Source of the DNA: Paenibacillus contaminans
GTDB lineage: Bacteria > Bacillota > Bacilli > Paenibacillales > NBRC-103111
DNA: 64,000 bases
Reading direction: 5' to 3'
Assembly: GCF_003285015.1 (NCBI RefSeq)
Contig: NZ_QMFB01000011.1
Span: forward strand, 218,263 to 282,262
The notes below the pieces were generated by a model. That model saw only the letters and a list, made by a program, of their open reading frames with translations. It was not told where the DNA came from and did no database searches. This document shows, piece after piece, positions 25,404 to 33,614 of this stretch. The translations under genes and the position numbers were made by a program. Numbering within the stretch: position 1 is the stretch's first letter; each line of letters starts with the position of its first letter.

Positions 25404-25530
25404 GCTCGCATGCGCCGGAGTCCGATTTTGCCCAATTGGAATCGAGTCCGGCTCCCTTTTCTCGCCCGCAGTCCGAAAAGTCCCACTTGCAGCGGCTATT
25501 TGGCTCGGCACACCGGTGAATCCGTTCTCC
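25404..25530. repeat. Dispersed repeat, copy B (5' side of the AraC gene)
   Basis: This is the second copy of the sequence at 22541-22660, in the same orientation and about 2.9 kb away. It is embedded in a 700-bp gap (25149-25850) that otherwise holds only the terminator of the SLH protein gene. After the copy, AAAATCGGACTCGAGCGTAA echoes its own start in inverted sense. Confidence 0.7.
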
Positions 25531-25787
25531 AAGCCGGCAAAATCGGACTCGAGCGTAAGGCGAACCTCGATTCCTTGCGCCAAGCGGGCTATTTCGGACT
25601 ACAGCATGTTTAGGAGCCTTGCTCTGATGGTTCTAATCAGCCGCATCAAACTCCGCTGAGCGGAAGGGGAATAGAGCGAAAAAGAAGTCCGTCGTCTTCC
25701 GTAAAGGCACCGGACAAACAATCGGCTTGTAGCAATGTAGTGAACATTGGCTTTTAGAGGCGGCATCAGCTCCAGTGCAAAATAAAA

Positions 25788-25832
25788 AAAGCCGATCGAA
25801 TCCAGACCACTGTCTGTTACTCGATCGGCTTT
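25788..25832 (-). terminator. Terminator of the SLH surface-protein gene
   Basis: AAAGCCGATCGA (25788-25799) pairs perfectly with TCGATCGGCTTT (25821-25832). On the minus strand the stem runs into seven Ts. It lies shortly after the stop at 25851. Confidence 0.85.
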
Positions 25833-25850
25833 CTTATTTATCGTCTTCTC

Positions 25851-28800
25851 TTATTTGGACAAGAAATCCAGTACACGAATCAAGAACACGGCTGTTTCCG
25901 CACGGGTCGCTTGGTTAAGCGGGTTAAGCTTCCCGCCGGCGCCTTCAATCAACCCTTGCTCTACCATGCCGGCAAGGCTTTCCGAAGCATAGCCGGATAT
26001 TTGATCCGCATCCGTAAAGTTGTCAAGCGCAGCGGAATTGCCCCTTATTTCCGGAGCTCCGGCTGCCGCCAGCGCACGGGTGACCATCACGATCATATCC
26101 TGACGGGTAATCTCCGCCGCCGGAGCGAAGTTTTCTCCGTCGACGCCCGTGACGATGCCCAGCTTTTTGGCGATGGATACAGCTTCGTAATAATAGTCCT
26201 GCGGGTTGACGTCCGTGAACGAATCGCCCGCTTCCGCTTTTAAACCAAGCGCTCTGACCAGCATTAAGATAAAGTCCGCTCTCTTCACTTGATTCGCAGG
26301 GCTGAAGGCGGTGTCCGACGTACCGTTTACAATACCTTTAGCCGCTAGACGCTTGATCGCTTCTTCCGCCCAAGCATGCTCGCCAAGATCGTTAAATGGC
26401 GGAGCCGCTTGCTCATAAACGACAGCATAAGTACCCGGCTGATCGGCTTGGAACTGTATTTGTTTGTCTGCAGCCGAATATTTCGCGTTCGTGACTTTCG
26501 TTACCGTACCGTCGGCATTGATCATCACGATGCCAAGCTGCGAAGGCGTTTCACCATTGCCAAGCACATACGGAATGGCAACCGTTATCGGCTTGCCGTT
26601 CCGAACAGCCTTGCCGTCGATCTCCCCGGCAAGCTCAACAACCGGTCTGCCGCCTACTTGGTCTTGAACCGCTTTACTCAAGTCCTTCGCGTCACGCTTG
26701 CCGACTTCAAAACGCAACGTCATGCCAAGCTCCGCAGACTTCTCCAGCATTTGTCCGGATAGCAAGATCGTAGCATGCGGCGAAACGACCTCGATCACAA
26801 GATCCGCATGCCCGGACAAAAATTCCGCGGGAATATCAAGCGCGTATGCCGCAACGTCGCCATTCCCTTTTAGCTCAATAGACGCTTTTTTCTTGCCTTC
26901 TTGATCGGCTTTCGCTTTAGCGATCGCTTTGCTCATCTCTTCCACGCTTACAGCGCCGACTGCCAGCTTGTTATCGGCGTCGAGCTTCGTGCTTACGACT
27001 GCTTTGACCGATCCGTCCGCTTCAGGCTGGAACAGCTCAGGAGCTGTAACAACCGTTCCTCCGCCGTTGTTGGTTTGGCCGCTATTGCTTCCGTTTTGGC
27101 CGCCATTGCCGCCGTTTTCGCCACCATTGCCGCCGTTTTCGCCGCCATTGCCGCCGTTTTCGCCGCCATTACCTCCGGTTTCGCCGCCATTGCCGCCGTT
27201 TTCGCCGCCATTGCCGCCGTTTTCGCCGCCATTGCCGCCGTTTTCGCCGCCATTGCCGCCGTTTTCGCCGCCATTGCCGCCGTTTTCACCGCCGTTACCG
27301 CCGTTTTCGCCGCCATTGCCGCCTGGCTCACCGCCGTTGCCTCCCGGAGTCGGCTTCTTGTACTCGAACATGACTTTTTCCGGCTCGCTCATCTCATCGG
27401 TCGACACTTGAACCTCGTAAATTCCTTCAAGATCGCCTGCAAGCGTAAATTCCGTCTGGAAGTAGCTCGCCTCCGTCACGGTTGTGCTGCCTGTGTACGC
27501 GATTCCGCCTTGCGGATCGAGCACTTTTACATTCACGTCCGCCAGCTTGCCGTTCATAGCCAAGCCATGAATCGTCACGTTTTTGGTCGCCGCATCTACC
27601 GTCGCTTTCAGCCCGTCGATCGTTTTGACAGCCGCTTTGTTCGCCAGATTGTATACGCCGAATTCATAGAAGGAATAACCGTAGAACGTTTCTCTTTGGA
27701 GCCCCTGGAACTTGACGTACCTTGCCGTAACCGGCGCGAATCGAATCGTATTTTTGCCGTCTTGCGCATTGATGATTCCATCGTTTTCCGCGATCACGCT
27801 TCTCCAGGTTTGCTTGTCGTCGGAGACAAGCAGCTTATAGGTCTTGGCGCGCGCGTATTCCCAGTCTATTCGGATCGTGTCCATTTCCGTCGCTTCGCCA
27901 AGATCGACTTGGAACCACGTATTGTCAACCGTATTGCTCGCCCAGCGCGTTGCAGGAAAACCGTCGACAGCCTTGGCCGGCGCCAAGCTCGCGTTTTCCG
28001 CCGAAGAAGCTTCAGCCGGCTTGTCTTGAGCCAAGCTTCCGATCAGATAATACACGCCTTCTTTCAGCGTATTGTAGGCTCCGTCCGCAACGCCCTGCTC
28101 GTTCTTAAGACGATCCAGCGCTGCATTGAAGCCTTTGATATACTTCGCAGCTTCAGCCGAATCCGCCCCTTCGAAACGCTTCATCATCTCCAAATAAGCG
28201 CTCAGAGCACGGGCTCCGTCAGCATTCGTAATTTGATTGCCCGCCTTGAAGTCCTCAACCAGCTTAAGCATGCTCGCTGCGTTCATGCCCGCTTCGATCA
28301 CGTAACTGGTCGTCTGCGTTTTGCCTGACGCTGCCGTAATGCTCAGCTCATGCTTGCCCGCTTTGCCCGCAAGGTCGATTACCGTCCCTGCCGTGTACGG
28401 CTTGCCGTCGAATTTGGCGGTTACTTGCGTGAGACCGCTTCCATCGTCGTTTTTGATCGCCCATGTAAATTGAACCTTCTCCGTATCCGGTACAACGACG
28501 ACGTTCGGCATCGCCTGTCCGTTCATTTGGACTTCCACTTCGGGCGGAGCCGCATTATTGATTTGATAAGTGCCGTTTACAAATTGGTACAGCCAATCGT
28601 ACAAAACGCGCGTTGCAGGAACCGTGCTTACCGCCGAATCATAAACCGCATTATTTCCTTGATAATAGGCTTTGAAGCTGTTCCGTATCAGACCCGTTTC
28701 AACGCCGCTGTTCAAATAGTCGACAAACCGTTCGCGGAAAACGCCATCCTTCACCATACGATCGTCAAATTCCAGCTCCAGCGACATGCCGTACTGCTTG

Positions 28801-30209
28801 GCAATATCGGCGGCGTCTTCAAGCCGATCGTAACCCATCTCTTCGAAGAAATAGTTAGGCTGGAACGTTGCGGCATCAATGCCTACATCCTTCCACATAT
28901 ACGATTTGTAAGCAAGAGAATGCGGAATCCAAAACATTTTCAAATTCGCGTCGTGAACGATATCGCTGGCTGCTTTCACTGTAGCGGGTCCTGTAGGGGA
29001 CGTGCTGATTTGCTCCTCCAGCCAGTACATGCCGACAAGCTCAAGGTTGGAGTAATTTTTGGCCGTCCATTTTTGCTGTGCCTGATCGACATACCATTGG
29101 ATCGCCTTGGCTCTGTTCTCGACCGCCTTCTCGGCTCCGATCGAATTCCGGAAGTCCTCGGATACGCCGTCGCCGTCGACATCGCCGAAGTCGGCCATAT
29201 ACTCGCCCGGGTCGGGAATCATCAGAACGACTTTCGTTTTATGCTCCGGCTGGTTCAGCTTTGCGCCGACTTCGGCCGTCGCGGCGTTCAAATGATCCAT
29301 GTCGCCGTCGTGTTTAAACGTCTTGTCCAAATACCAGCTCCAGTCGTTTTTGTTGGCGCTTCCATTAAACCCGATGCCTGCGGGCGTGTTTAATCCCAAA
29401 TACAGAACGCCGTCAAACAGCCAATCGACCGGCTCGCCTGATTTGTCCACGTAGCTGATGTTCGGGATGATGCGCTCCTTGTTCCAATCGCCTTTTCCTT
29501 CCGCATAGTGGCCGTTATAGAGCAAGCCGAGATTGCGGATTCCGCCCGTAGCTTCGCCCGCCTGGAGGAAACCGACCGGATCGGCGGGAACCGTTTCCGC
29601 ACCGGCAAGCTTGCCGTCCGCCCCCATAATCTCGATCTCGTCAATGAGCGTCCACGCTCTTGTGTGCATCGAGAAGGTCACTTTCACATAGCGGGCATAC
29701 GCCATCTCCGCGCCGGGTTTGCTTTTGATGCCGTCCCTGCTTCCGTCCCACGAATACGTTTCGTCTCTTGGCGGCCCGTCTCCCCACAGCAGCTGCGTTG
29801 CATTGTGTGAAAGCGTTCCCCAATTTACGTTGTCGTCGGAGACGTACATGGAAACCGTCAAGGGGACTAACGCTTCATTCGTAGGCCAATCCTGCAAAAA
29901 CCGCGCTTTAATTTGCGAAATCGACTTCGGCTCGCCCAGGTCGAACGTTACCTCACGGGTCTTTTTCTTCAAATGTCCTACCCATGCCGGATCCGACATA
30001 TTCAGCTCGCCCCGCAGTCCGTCCGTCAGCTTCCTGCTGCCGTCAGGACGGCTTGCCTCAGGCTGCTCCGACCATTGATAGTCCAGCCCCAGCGCAAGAT
30101 TCCGTATCGAAGGCTGCCCTGCCTCCGCCCCCGCTTGCACTGCCGGTACCGCCGACAGCAGCATGGCCGATATAACGGTTACGGCTGCCCATTTCTTTTT
30201 TATTTTCAT
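25851..30209 (-). CDS. Large S-layer-anchored surface protein (DUF4855, F5/8-type domains, three SLH)
   Basis: The 1452-aa protein has a signal peptide (MKIKKKWAAVTVISAMLLSA, cleavage near VQAGA). Domains in order are an F5/8-type discoidin-like domain (about 30-200) and DUF4855 (about 215-560, with NLGLLYNGHY, DWLFDGVLYLG, GMYWLEEQ, PNYFFE and LELEFDDRM). Next are an Ig-like region (about 570-650), a second F5/8-type domain (about 735-870), and a beta module. A GGNGGEN-repeat linker (955-1042) leads into a beta-rich region and three SLH domains (about 1270-1452). It should be secreted and held on the wall by the SLH domains. The function of DUF4855 is not known to me; its TIM-barrel-like look and flanking binding domains suggest a glycosidase-like or glycan-binding role. 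The ATG at 30209 has AAGGGAG; an ATG seven codons earlier overlaps that site. Confidence 0.85.
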   Translation of the reverse strand: MKIKKKWAAVTVISAMLLSAVPAVQAGAEAGQPSIRNLALGLDYQWSEQPEASRPDGSRKLTDGLRGELNMSDPAWVGHLKKKTREVTFDLGEPKSISQIKARFLQDWPTNEALVPLTVSMYVSDDNVNWGTLSHNATQLLWGDGPPRDETYSWDGSRDGIKSKPGAEMAYARYVKVTFSMHTRAWTLIDEIEIMGADGKLAGAETVPADPVGFLQAGEATGGIRNLGLLYNGHYAEGKGDWNKERIIPNISYVDKSGEPVDWLFDGVLYLGLNTPAGIGFNGSANKNDWSWYLDKTFKHDGDMDHLNAATAEVGAKLNQPEHKTKVVLMIPDPGEYMADFGDVDGDGVSEDFRNSIGAEKAVENRAKAIQWYVDQAQQKWTAKNYSNLELVGMYWLEEQISTSPTGPATVKAASDIVHDANLKMFWIPHSLAYKSYMWKDVGIDAATFQPNYFFEEMGYDRLEDAADIAKQYGMSLELEFDDRMVKDGVFRERFVDYLNSGVETGLIRNSFKAYYQGNNAVYDSAVSTVPATRVLYDWLYQFVNGTYQINNAAPPEVEVQMNGQAMPNVVVVPDTEKVQFTWAIKNDDGSGLTQVTAKFDGKPYTAGTVIDLAGKAGKHELSITAASGKTQTTSYVIEAGMNAASMLKLVEDFKAGNQITNADGARALSAYLEMMKRFEGADSAEAAKYIKGFNAALDRLKNEQGVADGAYNTLKEGVYYLIGSLAQDKPAEASSAENASLAPAKAVDGFPATRWASNTVDNTWFQVDLGEATEMDTIRIDWEYARAKTYKLLVSDDKQTWRSVIAENDGIINAQDGKNTIRFAPVTARYVKFQGLQRETFYGYSFYEFGVYNLANKAAVKTIDGLKATVDAATKNVTIHGLAMNGKLADVNVKVLDPQGGIAYTGSTTVTEASYFQTEFTLAGDLEGIYEVQVSTDEMSEPEKVMFEYKKPTPGGNGGEPGGNGGENGGNGGENGGNGGENGGNGGENGGNGGENGGNGGENGGNGGETGGNGGENGGNGGENGGNGGENGGNGGQNGSNSGQTNNGGGTVVTAPELFQPEADGSVKAVVSTKLDADNKLAVGAVSVEEMSKAIAKAKADQEGKKKASIELKGNGDVAAYALDIPAEFLSGHADLVIEVVSPHATILLSGQMLEKSAELGMTLRFEVGKRDAKDLSKAVQDQVGGRPVVELAGEIDGKAVRNGKPITVAIPYVLGNGETPSQLGIVMINADGTVTKVTNAKYSAADKQIQFQADQPGTYAVVYEQAAPPFNDLGEHAWAEEAIKRLAAKGIVNGTSDTAFSPANQVKRADFILMLVRALGLKAEAGDSFTDVNPQDYYYEAVSIAKKLGIVTGVDGENFAPAAEITRQDMIVMVTRALAAAGAPEIRGNSAALDNFTDADQISGYASESLAGMVEQGLIEGAGGKLNPLNQATRAETAVFLIRVLDFLSK
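27082..27346. repeat. 21-bp coding tandem repeat (GGNGGEN linker)
   Basis: About twelve copies of a 21-bp unit encode GGNGGEN, with P, T or Q replacements in three units and one degenerate end unit (GSNSGQT). It forms a flexible hydrophilic linker between the folded part and the SLH anchor. Near-identical units make the array prone to length change by slippage. Confidence 0.9.
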
Positions 30210-30533
30210 ACGCGCTAGCTCCCTTTCCATGGTTGAGTAAAGAATCTGCCCTGCCTCGCTTCAACTTGCGCCGACCCGCTTCCTCCTTTCCGCGACACTC
30301 GGCAGAAGCTTATGCAGTATCCGTACTATTACATTAAGAAACTTGCCGCGCGAAGCAAAGAGACTAGTTATTACATTGCGTATACTTTTGTTTACCTTAC
30401 CTTTTGAAGCGAACATGCGAATTAAGGCTGAAAAACAGGTCTCGCCTGCCTATGCCGGCTATTTTGCGGTGAATAAAAGTACCGATAACGGGAAATTTAA
30501 CCATATCAACTAGGTCAGGAGGGAAAACCGCTC
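30210..30533. other. Divergent intergenic region
   Basis: This gap should hold the promoters of the SLH gene (minus) and of the small gene at 30534 (plus). TATTACATT occurs twice, at 30327-30335 and 30369-30377, 42 bp apart. No consensus sigma-A promoter is clear on either strand. Confidence 0.35.
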
Positions 30534-30704
30534 ATGAATGAAAACCCGTATTTTGCCACAGCCGACGCCCGGAGAGAAGAACAAGAACAAAGCGATAAAG
30601 CCGAGCAAGCAGGATCGTACCCGCAAGGGAAGAAAACGGATGTTATGATCCAAGCCGAAAGCGCGGAAACGGTATTGGATAACGGCGACGTTACGGTTTT
30701 TTAA
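30534..30704 (+). CDS. Small acidic hypothetical protein (56 aa)
   Basis: ATG at 30534 is preceded by AGGAGGG at good spacing, and the frame runs 56 codons to TAA at 30702. The protein begins MNENPYFATADARREEQE and is rich in Glu, Gln, Lys and Ala, with no membrane segment. I do not recognise a family. It stands before the glycine-zipper gene in the same direction and may belong with it as a stress or sporulation-related small protein. Confidence 0.7.
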   Translation: MNENPYFATADARREEQEQSDKAEQAGSYPQGKKTDVMIQAESAETVLDNGDVTVF

Positions 30705-30848
30705 AATCCCGCAAGGATCGGCCGTCAGGATGGCTAACTTTAAAGCGATTATCCAAATGAATTCTTTAAGACGAATTGGGACATCCTATATTTTGGGAAA
30801 TTGCTGAACACCAGCATCGATTCCAATTACAAACAAGGAGTGAGACGG

Positions 30849-31094
30849 ATGGCAAATAACAATGATCGCAACCGCAATAACAATGCCGCTGATCGTGACA
30901 CGGGCAACATGGCTGACGTTGATACGGGGGAAGCTGTAGGAACGGTGGGCGGCGGCGTAGCCGGCGCTGTCGTAGGCTCCGCTTTGGGGCCTCTCGGCAC
31001 CGTTGCGGGCGGAATCGTAGGCGCAGCTTTGGGCAACAAAATGGGCGAAGGCGTGACGGATAACGACAACGATGCCGACGATCAAACGAAGTAA
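30849..31094 (+). CDS. Glycine-zipper domain small protein (81 aa)
   Basis: The ATG at 30849 follows AAGGAGTGAGACGG. The first 30 residues are Asn/Asp/Arg-rich and hydrophilic (MANNNDRNRNNN). A glycine-zipper segment follows (GTVGGGVAGAVVGSALGPLG, then TVAGGIVGAALGNKMGE), which could insert into or associate with a membrane as packed helices. The tail is acidic (TDNDNDADDQTK). Proteins of this kind are often stress-induced in bacilli, but no specific role is known to me. A terminator follows. Confidence 0.8.
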   Translation: MANNNDRNRNNNAADRDTGNMADVDTGEAVGTVGGGVAGAVVGSALGPLGTVAGGIVGAALGNKMGEGVTDNDNDADDQTK

Positions 31095-31166
31095 CCGGCC
31101 GGTACGCCATCAAGCATAGTGCGAGATTACCGGTGGCGTTAGATATACTTACGGAAAGCAAAGAAG

Positions 31167-31197
31167 GCGCAGGGGAAACCTTGTGCTTTTCTTTTTT
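31167..31197 (+). terminator. Terminator after the glycine-zipper gene
   Basis: GCGCAGGG (31167-31174) pairs, with wobbles, with CCTTGTGC ending at 31186. A T-rich tract (TTTTCTTTTTT) follows. Confidence 0.7.
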
Positions 31198-31302
31198 GGC
31201 TTGCTCCAAATGCCATATAGTTCGAACCTATCGCCATAAACCCAAACAAGTAAGATTCGTTCTCATACTATAGTTAAAGGCATACCTGCGGGAGGATTAA
31301 CG

Positions 31303-31560
31303 ATGGCCCCATCCCCGAAAAACAAGTCGTCCGCAAGCAAAAAGGATAACCAATCGGGTAAAAACCCGTCCATTCCAGAATTGCTGCAAAGCAATAATAT
31401 GGAAATTGTCGTGGCCTTCCTGCTATTGACTGGAATTCTGAGAGTCGAAAACGTTCAATTTTTTAGGGGCTCCAGAATGGGCGTTAATTTGTCCGGCGAG
31501 TATGGCAGCTTTAATAATGATCATTCGAAGGACGACGACTCCCCGCTAATCAGGAGCTAA
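31303..31560 (+). CDS. Small hypothetical protein (85 aa)
   Basis: The ATG at 31303 has GGGAGGATTAACG in front. The N terminus is basic and Ser/Lys-rich (residues 1-25). The middle has a hydrophobic stretch (MEIVVAFLLLTGILRV, about 33-48) that could be a membrane anchor or buried helix. The end is acidic (DHSKDDDSP). I do not recognise the family. Confidence 0.65.
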   Translation: MAPSPKNKSSASKKDNQSGKNPSIPELLQSNNMEIVVAFLLLTGILRVENVQFFRGSRMGVNLSGEYGSFNNDHSKDDDSPLIRS

Positions 31561-31589
31561 TAAGAATACGGCAAATAATGCGTCGTTTT

Positions 31590-31625
31590 TGACAAAGCTT
31601 TATCGCTCCGTTCCCTGTTATGATA
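31590..31625 (+). promoter_or_regulatory. Conserved 36-bp sequence upstream of the TauE-like gene (copy 1)
   Basis: This stretch starts TGACAAAG and ends TTATGATA. It matches 32496-32531 upstream of the GNAT gene at 31 of 36 positions with identical spacing. It contains a TATGAT -10-like hexamer, with TTGACA 24 bp before it in this copy, too far for a normal sigma-A promoter. It may be a promoter with an operator, or a small dispersed element. Confidence 0.5.
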
Positions 31626-31713
31626 GTGAATAAAACGGCATATCGTACCAGCCGACGGCTGCTCATAAAACCAGCTGTAGTTCTGAAACGTCCTATCATA
31701 GGGGGAACTGATA

Positions 31714-32421
31714 TTGGAATGGGCACTGACGTTCGGGGTCGTATTGATGGCGGCGACTCTCCAGGCCGGGACGGGATTCGGCTTCTCAATCTTGGCCATT
31801 CCGCTGCTGCTAGTGATCCATCACAATCATTCGGCAGTATCAGCCGCTCTGCTGCTCTCGCTTATTTCCTCGTTCACGACGTTACCGCGTGTCATTAGGG
31901 ACATCGATTGGAGCATGCTGCGCAGGCTCCTGATCGGAAGCTTGATCGGACTTCCTTTTGGCGGCTTGCTGTTTCAGGTCATCAATATTTATTGGCTGAA
32001 AATGTTTGCAGGCATTTCCATCCTTATATTCGCCGTACCTATGCTGCTGAAGCTCAAGCTTCCGCTGGGAAAAGGATTCGGCATCGGAGGACTTTCCGGA
32101 TTTCTCGGAGCCAGCGTCGGGATGCCCGGGCCGCCGGTCGTTCTGTTTATGCTGGCAAACCATACGGAGAAAAATACGTTTCGGGGAACCTCGATCTTGT
32201 ATTACTGCATTGTCAATTCGATTAGTTTGTGCATGCAATGGACGAGCGGACACAGCTCTTTCGGCGATATGCCTTATGTCCTGTACTCGCTGCCTGCCAT
32301 TTTCTTTGGACAAGCGATCGGGTTGGCACTGGGTCGAAAACTGAACCAGGTCTGGTTCACGCGTGCGACGTTTTCGCTGCTCTTGCTGACCGGAATACAA
32401 GCCATCGTTTCCGGCATGTAA
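31714..32421 (+). CDS. TauE/SafE-family membrane transporter
   Basis: The 235-aa protein has seven or eight hydrophobic segments and the TauE/SafE (DUF81) signatures: GTGFGFSILAIPLLL near the start and GFLGASVGMPGPPVVLFML in the middle (about residues 130-150). The family exports or imports sulfite, sulfonates or organic anions. The substrate here is unknown. The TTG start at 31714 is supported by GGGGG eight bases upstream; no ATG is in frame before the first membrane segment. Confidence 0.85.
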   Translation: MEWALTFGVVLMAATLQAGTGFGFSILAIPLLLVIHHNHSAVSAALLLSLISSFTTLPRVIRDIDWSMLRRLLIGSLIGLPFGGLLFQVINIYWLKMFAGISILIFAVPMLLKLKLPLGKGFGIGGLSGFLGASVGMPGPPVVLFMLANHTEKNTFRGTSILYYCIVNSISLCMQWTSGHSSFGDMPYVLYSLPAIFFGQAIGLALGRKLNQVWFTRATFSLLLLTGIQAIVSGM

Positions 32422-32495
32422 CGGCCGGAATCCGACTATGTCAAAAAACTTGACTGTTGTACCCGTAATCCAAAATACAAATATAACGTGGCATA

Positions 32496-32531
32496 TGACA
32501 AAGATTTTTCGTTCCGTTTCCTATTATGATA
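32496..32531 (+). promoter_or_regulatory. Conserved 36-bp sequence upstream of the GNAT gene (copy 2)
   Basis: This is the second copy of the 36-bp sequence described at 31590-31625. Here the upstream word is ATGACA rather than TTGACA, and the downstream TTATGATA is identical. It lies about 130 bp before the GNAT start. Confidence 0.5.
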
Positions 32532-32662
32532 ACGATATAATTTACTTTGCTGCTGGTAGGAAACGCATGCAGAGACATTTCGCTGACGGCGCCGCCCCAA
32601 ACCTGACTCGGCAGCCGAAAAAACGGGATATGAAGGATACGCGTTACGGAAGGTGGGCTTGA

Positions 32663-33568
32663 ATGACAACTGCGGACAACAGCAAGGTGGAAATACGAAG
32701 CTTGGCCGATTGCACGTTTAATCAGGCAGTCGAGCTGTGGAATCTCGGATTTTCCGGCTACTATTCCGATATGTCGACGACGCTTGAGAAGTTTATACCA
32801 AGGCTCGGACAGGAATCTATCCGTCCCGGGCTTTCCGTCGCTGCATTCGTGGACGGAGAACCGGCAGGATTCGTACTGATCGCGCTTAAGAGAGTCGGCG
32901 GGATAGATTTGGCATGGAACGGCGGGACAGGCGTAAGCCCGAAGCATCGCGGCAAAGGGCTGGCCAAGCGGCTCATGAAGGAAGCGGCGACGATCATGCG
33001 GGATAGCGGTGCCGCCAAGGGTTTGCTGGAAGTGGTGCAGCATAACGCAGGAGCGATAGCCGCTTATGAAAGCGCCGGTTTTCAGATTCGCGACGGTCTG
33101 ATCGGCGCGAAACGAACCGGACCGTTCCCCGAAGACATACTCGAAGCTTCCCATGTAAAAAGCTACCCAATCGGCAATGTAAAGCCGCATCAAATCGCGA
33201 AGCTCCCCTTCTTTCGCGAAGAAACGGCCTGGTCCTCAGCCTGGTTCAACCATCCGGAAGCGGACGGGGTTCTCGTATTCGACCAAAACGGAGACGTAGG
33301 CGCGTATGCTATTGCAAAAAGAAGATACGGGGAGGACGGCAAGCTGCTGTCAATCACGCTGCTCCAATGCGCCGCCGATCCGGCTCATCCCGAGCGAAAG
33401 CAGCTCCTCCATGCGGCGCTGACCGCCGTTTTCTCGCCGTTTGAAGAAGACTGCATGAGGATGACCGATAATACTTCGACGTCAGATCCGGCATTGACGG
33501 AATGGCTTGAGGCGGCGCGGTTTGAAACGGTTTATACGCAGTATTTGATGATCGCCGAGCTGAAGTGA
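32663..33568 (+). CDS. GNAT-family N-acetyltransferase
   Basis: The 301-aa protein has an N-terminal GNAT domain. Acetyl-CoA binding is indicated by GTGVSPKHRGKGLAKRLM (about residues 93-110), followed by LLEVVQHNAGAIAAYESAGF. The C-terminal half (about 170-300) looks like a second, degenerate GNAT-type domain ending AARFETVYTQYLMI. The substrate is unknown. The ATG at 32663 has GGAAGGTGGG in front. It lies 46 bp before the ceramidase-like gene and may be co-transcribed with it. Confidence 0.85.
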   Translation: MTTADNSKVEIRSLADCTFNQAVELWNLGFSGYYSDMSTTLEKFIPRLGQESIRPGLSVAAFVDGEPAGFVLIALKRVGGIDLAWNGGTGVSPKHRGKGLAKRLMKEAATIMRDSGAAKGLLEVVQHNAGAIAAYESAGFQIRDGLIGAKRTGPFPEDILEASHVKSYPIGNVKPHQIAKLPFFREETAWSSAWFNHPEADGVLVFDQNGDVGAYAIAKRRYGEDGKLLSITLLQCAADPAHPERKQLLHAALTAVFSPFEEDCMRMTDNTSTSDPALTEWLEAARFETVYTQYLMIAELK

Positions 33569-33614
33569 ACACCGTTAACGATAACCTATAGGTTAGGAAA
33601 AAGGAGGAACAGCC

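Noticed and set aside
25200..25583. 127-codon minus-strand frame upstream of the AraC gene
   Set aside because: It is produced by repeat copy B and reads a different protein from copy A; no ribosome-binding site or family.
26993..27331. Ala/Lys repeat frame on the minus strand (MAAKTAA units)
   Set aside because: It is another frame of the same 21-bp array inside the SLH protein gene.
26929..27411. Proline-rich 160-codon plus-strand frame
   Set aside because: It is the antisense of the GGNGGEN coding repeat of the SLH protein.
31620..31898. 92-codon plus-strand frame overlapping the TauE-like start
   Set aside because: It lies out of frame over the first 180 bases of the TauE-like gene, whose membrane-protein pattern and ribosome-binding site are convincing.
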